Of a stretch of DNA of 64,000 nt, positions 56,563-64,000 are shown piece by piece (the first letter of the stretch is position 1; the number at the start of each line of letters is the position of its first letter). Below the pieces are notes generated by a model, which worked only from the letters and a program-made list of their open reading frames with translations, did no database searches and was not told where the DNA came from. Origin of the DNA: Myrica gale (taxonomy: Eukaryota > Streptophyta > Magnoliopsida > Fagales > Myricaceae); NCBI GenBank assembly GCA_963930655.1, contig OZ005601.1, forward strand, positions 11,404,001 to 11,468,000, read 5' to 3'. The translations under genes were made by a program, and so were the position numbers.

Positions 56563-57973
56563 ATCATGTATCAATGCACGGTTTCTCCCCCATATAATAT
56601 TTTTCCTTCTTAATGTCGTAGTTTTTCCTCCATTAGCACCATTTGGGGCGACTTTTGTTTTTAAACTTTGGTTGCGGTCCTGGGGGTCTACTTGTGGATG
56701 TACTTTTTATATGTAATCTTGTGTGATTTCCACCATCATGTACATATACTGTGTGATTTTGTGTATATTCTGGCACTAAAGTTGGCATTCATCATTCCTC
56801 GATCTACACCCGTGGGTGTCGCGAATTAAACAAAATCCCTTGTAGAAAGGGTTCTGTTCGATTGGGTGACGGGAAATTGAGCATTAATGAAACGTGCCAA
56901 AATCCCCTTCGACTCTGAATATAATTAGAAACAAAATTAAGGGATTGTTATTTGATTAACATTACGTAAAATGGAAGGATGAACAAATAAGCTTGTAGAA
57001 TATACATATTTGTCTGTAGATCACTGTAGGGGGATCAAAGCAGAAGTACTTCGTGCGAGGAGTAGGACTTGACACATCAAGAATACGCGTCGTTTGTCCA
57101 CGAGAAAGCGACAGGATCGTGTCGGTATTGTCTTGAAATAGCAGATTAGCAGTTGGCTAAAGAGAGCTTCGGGGGAGTCGGTGCCAAGAGATCGAGAGAA
57201 GAGTTGGCTGAAGTATCGTGGCATCATATGTATAGATCAGGGACAAACAATTTCGAGTAATTTGTGGTCTTTACATTAGTTTGGTTTGTTCCGTGTGAAG
57301 TTTTTTTTTTCTTTCTTTCTGGGCACTGTTCTGTGAAGTTACTAATAACCAGACTAACTACAGAGGATTATGATAAACTATTTACATTAACTGTAATCTC
57401 GTGAGGATGGGTTTGATAGCTGGTTGGTCTATGGATTAAATAGCATTTCTCTTGTAAAACTGAATTATTATTGACAAACTGAAAATCTTCATAAATGAAC
57501 GTCTAATGGCGTGTGAAGCAGCAGAAAATGAAATGCATCGTTCACAAATTGAAGCTTTAAAACGAATACAAACTTTTGAAATCCACAAGGATTTCTGACT
57601 GGCAGTCTGGCATTGTTAAGAGAGCGTGTAACTGGGTTCTTGAAGATTTACCACATCATGCCATGATTGCTCTGGAACCGAGAGCTTTACGAAATCAAGA
57701 TTAGTTTCATCCATCAGCAGCACTAAAATCCGCGATAACATAACTTTCTTTCGGCTAAAGAGATCACTGGACACCAGTGACGAAGCTTTGCAGGTATCAA
57801 CTGAAAGTCTTAAGACATTTTAACAACATTCATCTATGAAGCAGTTGTACAGGTTGTTGGGAGAGAGCGAGAACGGGAACAGAATCCCTAAAATAAAAAT
57901 TTCCTATGACAAGAATTAAGAGCAAGTGAAAAAAGGTCATAAGAGGCAGATACTCAAAACTTTTGGAGGCACC
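56563..57973. other. Between convergent AWPM-19 and SURF6 genes
   Basis: The two genes point toward each other, so both 3' untranslated regions lie here. No further gene or repeat recognised. Confidence 0.4.
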
Positions 57974-59021
57974 TTAAGTTGGTCCTCCATTAATAAAACC
58001 TCCCTTTCTACCTTCGAATCCTGGACGCATTAGCTTTTTCTCTCTCTTCGCAATTCTCCGCACTTTCTTGTCGTGAATCCTATGTGATATATTTTCTGAT
58101 CTCTTTCGCTGTTTATCTGCTTTCATCTTCTCTGTTGTCTGCATCCTATCCTTCCATTTCTCAGTGTTCTTATGATGCCTCTTCTTCTCCTTGTGTAGGC
58201 TCTTTTTGAGGAGGTTTGGATCATCATGAACCTTAACACCAGCTGCTCTACTCGTTGCTGCTTTCCACGAATGCTTCTTCGAGATAATCTGACCTTTTTC
58301 AGGATCTTTCTTCGCCTCTTTCAATCTCTTTGCCCTTTCAAGCTCCTTAATCTTTGATAGTTTCCTCTTCTTTTTCTTTGCATGCTCTTCCTCATCCCCA
58401 AGGTTGACAGGTGTAAATGCAAGTTCCTTTGAAGCCTCTGCTATATCCTTCTCCACTTTATCTGCAGAACTACTCGTTATGGGTTTCCTTTCGTCAGAAA
58501 CTGAGTCTCTCTTGCGCTTCTTCTGGAGGAATCCTTTCTTGTTGTCACTCTCAAACCTCTTCTTTGCTCTATTTGAATCTCCGAAATGTCTATTTGCTCG
58601 AGACTCCTCAATTTTTTGATGCAGCCGTTGTTCGAAGTTCTTCTAATGTCACCTTCCGTTCATTATCTTCAAGGCCAGACGACATAGGTTTGATTTCTAT
58701 TTCCTCATCTTCGCTCTCATTTGAGTTTTCTTTCTCCAAGCTTTGCTTCAGCAAATCAAGTGTAGTTGTGGAAGACTTCTCTGGATCCAAACGAGCTCTC
58801 CGAGCTTTCTTAATGTTCTCCCTTGATTGTTTCTTTGCCATAGCCTTTTCGGCCTTGCTGAGGCCCTGAAACCATGGCCTATCCTTATCATTCAGTACAT
58901 AGAATTTCGCAGGGATTAACTCAACTAACTGGTCAAAGAACAGAGAATGCTGCTGAATAGTACACTTCAAATCAGTGTCAGGTTTAGAATCAGATGTAGA
59001 CTTTTGCTTTTTATTCTTCAT
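57974..59021 (-). CDS. SURF6/RRP14-like protein with a frameshift
   Basis: Minus strand. From the ATG at 59021 (just after an acceptor, GTGCAG|ATG) the frame encodes MKNKKQKSTSDSK, LVELIPAKFYVLNDKDRPWF and FQGLSKAEKAMAKK, as in the N-terminus of plant SURF6 proteins, then ERKVTLEELR at residue 130, and meets a stop 8 codons later. The next frame continues without a break as QRLHQKIEESRANRHFGDSN, KRKRDSVSDERKPITSS, ASKELAFTPVNL, SWKAATSRAAGVKVHDDPNL and ends GGFINGGPT. The shift is explained by one extra T in the TT at 58631-58632. SURF6/Rrp14 is a nucleolar nucleic-acid-binding protein needed for ribosomal RNA processing. Without the extra base the product would be ~348 residues, a normal length. 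Sequencing error or a real mutation cannot be told apart here. Confidence 0.85.
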
Positions 59022-60700
59022 CTGCACAGTTATTGAAAATGAAGCAGGGATTAGTATGAGAAATAGAGAGAGATAGTGAACCATCCCCTCATTACAAGAT
59101 TTACGTAGTGGCTTGGATATTACAGTTAACACATTTGAAATCGGGAGCTTGAGGCCAATAAAATGGGATAAGTATAAAATAATAAATGACCTGAAACTAT
59201 ATCCATTTCCTTTCTCTAAAAATATATTTCAAAAGGAGAAACAGGAAAGATTACAAGCTTATTGACCTCAATCAAAAGGGGCTAAATTGCAGAAAAGATG
59301 CCCTTCTTGCAGTAAAGTTTCATCCCCTATAAAATACTTCAGTTTTCAGGCAAACGTGTGCATCATCATAAGCCCCACCAAGTCGTTTTCAGCAAACAAA
59401 AACATCTATACAACACAAATTTTGCCTATCACTAATTTTCTGATACAAATGGCATCCGACACATGAATATGCAGTCACATAACATTGATTTACCACAACA
59501 ACCTACCCAAATGAATTCTAGTAATCAATTCATATATACAAATTCCACTATGTAACATATAAAAAGATCTGTGGCCTAATAGTATATAACTCCTCTTTTT
59601 TTCCACAGTAACATAAGCTTAAATTTGTACCCCCTACTGTCAAATTCAACAAGTATCTCAAACAACATTCACACAAAACAATACGTATGTACCTTGCATT
59701 CACGTCCATACATCCCCACACTTATAATAAGTTAACAAGAACATAAAGTATCATTAGCAAGTCCCAAATGTTAGCGCTTTATCAGTTTTCGTGCTAAACA
59801 TATCAAATTATCGAGAATATTTATTGTTCGCCTATACCATTCGATAATGCACAAACCTTTTCACTACTCAGAATTAGGGGTGTTCACCAACTTAGTCGGA
59901 GTTAGTGAGGCAATATCCGACTACGTCTCCGACTCCGATCAGTCGGAGTCGGCCTACGCATCAACCATTAGAAGCCTATACACCCAACTGCGGTTCAGCA
60001 GCACAGTTCAACCTTCCTAAACAACCAACCGATCGAAATGTACAAGTACCACAAAACTCGCAACTAGTTGCAGAAACCCATCCTTTGCGAGAATACGGGC
60101 AAAGAACAAAGCAGCCTTCCCACACCAGATATCTAACTTTAGACTCAAAGAACCACCACTGACATTCCCTTCAAGCAAAACTAAGCATAACCCATCAAAC
60201 CCATCAATCCAAACCCCCAAATTAACAAGATAAACAGCTAAAACGGCAATAAAACTCAAACCCAGAAAGTGAAGAGCATACATCAAAAGAAAAATAGGGA
60301 ACTCCAATTTCGGCCAAATACGAACAAACGAAAAGAAGAAGGTTAAGATTAGAGTTCGTCTTTATACAAAACAATAAAGAAATAGAAAAAGATAAAGATA
60401 AAAAACCTATGAGTTGCACTCAGTCTCACTGCGAGATAAGCATAAACAGGCTTCCTAGATGCGGGAACGACTAAGAGGAGGTGAGGGGCTGCTTCAGAAA
60501 CAACTGTGCATTGAAGGGGGCAAGCCGGCAACGGTTGAACGGAGTGATGAGTGAGCGAGGTGACGGGCGGGTGGCGGCTGGTGGAGATGACCTTGTGCTA
60601 CTCGAACTCCAAATGAAAAAAGGTTCGCGTGGGCGAATGTATTCGCCTGTAAGGGTTAGTAAAAATACACTGCCATATTAAGGGGGCGACACGGGTCTGC
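59022..60700. other. Upstream region of the SURF6 gene
   Basis: The acceptor just before the ATG implies a leader exon further right and an intron in the leader, probably starting near 60400-60550. At about 59876-59990 a short unit begins taggggtgttcacc, holds inverted gtcggagt/actccgac motifs and ends near cctatacaccc, perhaps a small hAT MITE. No other gene. Confidence 0.4.
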
Positions 60701-61978
60701 CATATTAAGAGCAGAGCGATTTGTTCATGTTAGGGGAGCTGAGTCAAAAGGCAAGTTTTGGGCATAGGCCAATTTTTTAAAAAAATCAGATAGAAAAACG
60801 ACGTCGTTTTAATCAATTTTTTATTTATTTATTTAAAGCAGCTGGTATTAAGCAACCCTATGTTGCGAAAAATCTAACGTCGGGAACGATCGGCTGACCC
60901 GTGTTGTGCTCCTCCCAGGTGAGTCCAACCATAATGAGGCCCAAGCCTCATCTTATTGCTCCTCCCAAGTGAGTCCAACCACAATCAGGCCCAAGCCTAA
61001 TCAGAACCCGTGTTGTATTTGGATGACCCAAAATGTATTTAAACCCAATCTTGACCCAGCACAAGTGTCTTGGAAAAACTTAGGGGCAAAGCCCAATATA
61101 GTGATAAAGTATTGCCATTTGTTTTGAAGGGCAAAAGACAATAGTTAGAAAAAAAGAAAAAAGAAAAAAAAGAGTTACAAAATGATATGCTCATCTTCTT
61201 GCTCCTCCCAAAACAACATATTTTACATATGAGTTGAGTGTAGATATAATATGAAATTTTATCTCAAAGTAAAGAAGAAATAAAGAGGAAAAACATTTTT
61301 TTAAGTACTAAGGTGAAAATGCTTTCTATCTATTTCAATTAATATAGACAAGTATCTATAATGTTTCAGAATTTCCTTCTTATATATTCTAACACTAAAA
61401 TAAGTCGATTGATACATAATCTTAAAATATTTTCAGAAATTATTACTCATATTGTTTTTCAAATATTAAATAAGTATAAAAATAAATACCAAATCAATTT
61501 TAACCGATATCGCACTCCTAAGGAGGCGAACTAGCAGTAAGAAAGTCGGTTGAAATCATCGTCTTGCGACCCCATGTCATATTATGGGCGCGCTTTAGCG
61601 AGCAATGGCACCACCAAGAAGTCCCTTAATTTCTGTTTTGACTAGAAATGAACAATAGAAATATTGCGACGACGGTCGCTGTTAATCTTTATTTCCTACA
61701 ATTATCATCCTTATCTAACCGGACACGTTGTAGTCTACATGCCCCTACATTTTCGGTTATAAAAGAGTATTGCCATTCTTGTGGATCATATATATATGTT
61801 TGACATATTTCAAACCGCTATAATTGAAGACTTATAGATTGGTATCCGAAATGAAGATGATAGCCTTGAAAGTGGTTCCATAGAGTCCACGATAATGGAA
61901 GTCACATACTGAGATGATCATACATACACATACATATAGAGGTGGTGAAAACGATATTTGCTTGCTAGATGGTTCTTT
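60701..61978. other. Intergenic DNA
   Basis: A ~52-base direct repeat, gctcctcccaggtgagtcca and gctcctcccaagtgagtcca, lies at about 60907 and 60958. The rest is AT-rich. No gene recognised. Confidence 0.4.
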
Positions 61979-61986
61979 ATACACAC

Positions 61987-62338
61987 TAGGGGTGTCCAAC
62001 ATCCGGTCCGGGCCGGTTCGGTCCGGTTTGACCGGTCAAACCGGAACTTTTTCAAATCATATAAACCGGACCGAACCGGACCAGTTATATGACCGGACCG
62101 GTCCGGTCTGGGTCGGTTTGGGCCATGCCATTTTGGGCCGGTTTTGGGTTGGGTCATGCCATTTTGGGCCGGTTTTTAGGTTGGGCCTTACCATTTTGGG
62201 CCAATTTCCGGTTTGGGCCGGTTTGGAGAGGTATACTCCGGTCCGGTCCTGAGTTTTCATGAGGGTAACCCGGAACCGGACCGGAATATACCGGTTTACC
62301 GGTCCGAGCCGGTCCGGCCGGTTTTTTGGACAGGCCTA
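61987..62338. mobile_element. hAT-type MITE rich in CCGGTCCGG
   Basis: Starts TAGGGGTGTCCAA and ends TTGGACAGGCCTA, inverted ends agreeing at 11 of 13 positions, with an exact 8-bp duplication, atacacac (61979-61986, 62339-62346). The interior has many ggttcggtccgg motifs and three direct copies of cattttgggccggtt. 352 bp, no coding capacity. It is a different family from 46344-46665. Confidence 0.88.
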
Positions 62339-62342
62339 ATAC

Positions 62343-62430
62343 ACACAGAGGCGGATCTAGCCAGGAGCAGCTGCCCCATCGCCTGAAAATTTTCTTTATT
62401 TTTTTATATAGGCCGCCCTCCTTAAAAATA
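62343..62430 (+). mobile_element. hAT terminus fragment
   Basis: cacagaggcggatctagcca, then gagcagctgccccatcgcc, resembles the left end of the hAT element at 2454 (caggggcggatataggg, then gcagccgccccctc). Only ~90 bases remain. Confidence 0.45.
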
Positions 62431-62757
62431 TGATCAAACATTGCTGGACTGTAACACTCTTCCGTGCCAAAACAACAATAAATGGAGGCTGACAGACAAT
62501 AATAATAATATATTCCCTCGTCTTTGTATCCCTGTACCGTTGTACATTATCTAGCTAGTGTCAATCCAAGGATTTCTCGCTTATTGCCACCTTTAATGAA
62601 ACTTGTTCTTTGCCTAGAAAACAAAAAGTTATAGTCTGGGCTCAATGGTTTTGCACGAAAACTCTTCTTACGATTTTTTTTCTGATTAAGACATTACTCA
62701 ATTCCATACAACCAAATGATAGTGTATATGGCTTTCGAAACCCTCGTACAACTAGAC
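62431..62757. other. Noncoding stretch
   Basis: No gene or repeat supported. Confidence 0.3.
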
Positions 62758-64000
62758 CTGTCACGCCCCGAACGCTAGCCCGAAGGGGGTTAATGACAGC
62801 CGCGAACATCCACTCAATGAATGTTCCAGCGTTTCTCTTAATCATGCAGCGGATTTTTTTTTTTATACAAATACATAAAACACCTACAACTGAGAGAGAT
62901 GGGCCAAAGAGATTTACATAAACTTCAACTTACACAATTGACTACAACGGCAATAGTGAAAGCATCCAAATTACATGTCATGTCTGCATGACTGAAGTAC
63001 AAGTCCTAAGGGATTCCAACAAAACCTTTATATGGACCTACTCATAACATATAAGTAATACATCTTGAATCCTTATACACATAACATAGACATTCACAGG
63101 ATGCCTGATAGTACTTCCTATGAACTCTTCAACTTCTGATTCTGATAACCACGACTAAGATACTAGACATCAAAAACCTTGAACTCTAATAGTCCGAATA
63201 ACCCATGACCACCACACGACGGAGGCTCATGATGACTCTTCAAAATTTCATCTAACCTTTAATGAACAACAAAGAGGGATGAGGACGTTCCCATCGGTCC
63301 CTCTTCTAGATTTTCCCACCTGAATTGTTATCTGGAATGATACAATTTAAAACATCTGTGAGTCGAAAGACTCAGTAAGGAATTATAATTAAAACATGAA
63401 CTTGAAATCATGGTTTGGAAATATGAACTTGAAATCGTACACTTGCTTTTAAACTTGAAATCGTCATGAACTCGATATCATAATGAACTTAAAAATCATA
63501 AGCATGCACTTGACTTAAAATCATAAGCATGCGCTTAAACTTGAAATAATTACAAACTTGAACATAATGTAATTCAAGTACAACTTGAAATATCACGAGC
63601 TTTAACTTGAAATAATCATAACTTGAACTTATCATGTATACATATGTAATTCATGCATGATCATGAATCGTGATGCACGTGTATGCCTCATGATTGCATA
63701 TGCACATGCACTTGCTCTTGAAAACATCTCTTATACTTATAAAGCTCTTTCTTTTGGAAAATCTTTTCCATTCTTATCCTATGGGCTACTTGAGCTCCAT
63801 TTACCCCTGGCATCAGGGTTGTGCGTTCCCGTTGGAACTGTCCCCTATTTCCCTTGGGGACCTTACATATGGTCGAGCTAGCACACCTTCTCAATGTCCT
63901 TCAGTGGCTAGACACGACTCTTGGAGGTTCACACCTTCTTGCAAGCATCCTTCAGTGTGATTGCACATACCTCCTGGACTACCCATCCTTCTTGCAAGCA
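62758..64000. mobile_element. LTR-like sequence running off the window
   Basis: Starts ctgtcacgccccgaacgcta; TGTCACGCCCCGAAC is a common LTR start in woody eudicots. It continues through a region with many cttgaaatcat-type repeats (63390-63640) and a tail with ccttcttgcaagcatccttc repeats at 63925 and 63985. The far end, any internal part and any partner LTR are outside the window, so this is a tentative call. Confidence 0.35.
63390..63640 (+). repeat. Degenerate short repeats
   Basis: About ten loosely spaced copies of aacttgaaatcat or close variants, some with cataagcatgca. They lie in the LTR-like sequence. Confidence 0.7.

Noticed and set aside
58404-58869. Plus-strand frames of 71 and 150 codons
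   Set aside because: Antisense of the SURF6 coding region; Ser/Leu/Phe-rich, as expected when a Lys/Glu-rich gene is read backwards.
62057-62441. Minus-strand frames rich in Gly, Pro and Arg
   Set aside because: They translate the ggttcggtccgg repeats of the hAT MITE.

Overview
The window looks like nuclear DNA of a flowering plant, most probably a eudicot. It is AT-rich with GT-AG introns, plant-only gene families (SUVH2/SUVH9-type SRA-SET protein, AWPM-19 membrane protein) and dense plant transposons (MULE, CACTA, hAT, LTR elements, a SINE, a LINE-type retroposon). No organellar or bacterial DNA was seen. All calls come from reading the sequence by eye; no database search was run.

Region by region. 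1-22.9 kb is a transposon-rich, repeatedly duplicated block. It holds one probable intact host gene, a two-exon EF-hand plus ZZ-type zinc-finger protein (8000-9012). Around it lie two to seven diverged copies of the same noncoding modules, and the first bases of the window match the downstream flank of that gene, so a paralogue may lie just left of the window. Nested in the block are a hAT transposase fragment, MULE-type and hAT MITEs, two copies of a CACTA-like element, a 3.3-kb CACTA element full of CGATCGATCG palindromes, and two transposon-like units carrying pieces of host genes: an SMXL6/7/8-type exon (10315-10479) and the last exon of a DYRK-type kinase (19638-19766, inside a MULE with long inverted ends and a 9-bp target duplication). 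22.9-33.4 kb is mostly noncoding with a few exon-like pieces, a polypurine tract and a 1.08-kb poly(A)-tailed retroposon. 33.5-35.5 kb is an intronless SUVH2/SUVH9-type gene (minus strand). 36.0-39.8 kb is a short LTR element with a gag-protease reading frame between two 781-bp LTRs. 40-55 kb is AT-rich intergenic DNA with MITEs, a very fresh-looking SINE and a three-unit local duplication. 55.8-56.6 kb is a three-exon AWPM-19 gene (plus strand). 58.0-59.0 kb is a SURF6/RRP14-type ribosome-biogenesis gene (minus strand) that carries an apparent one-base frameshift. The right end holds hAT-type pieces and an LTR-like sequence running off the window.

The genes do not form a pathway. SUVH2/9 proteins act in RNA-directed DNA methylation, AWPM-19 proteins sit in the plasma membrane and are linked to abscisic acid, and SURF6 works in the nucleolus. 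The most unusual content is the pair of host-gene fragments carried by transposons, the retroposed ORF flanked by a 17-bp target duplication, the palindrome-rich CACTA element and the frameshift in SURF6.
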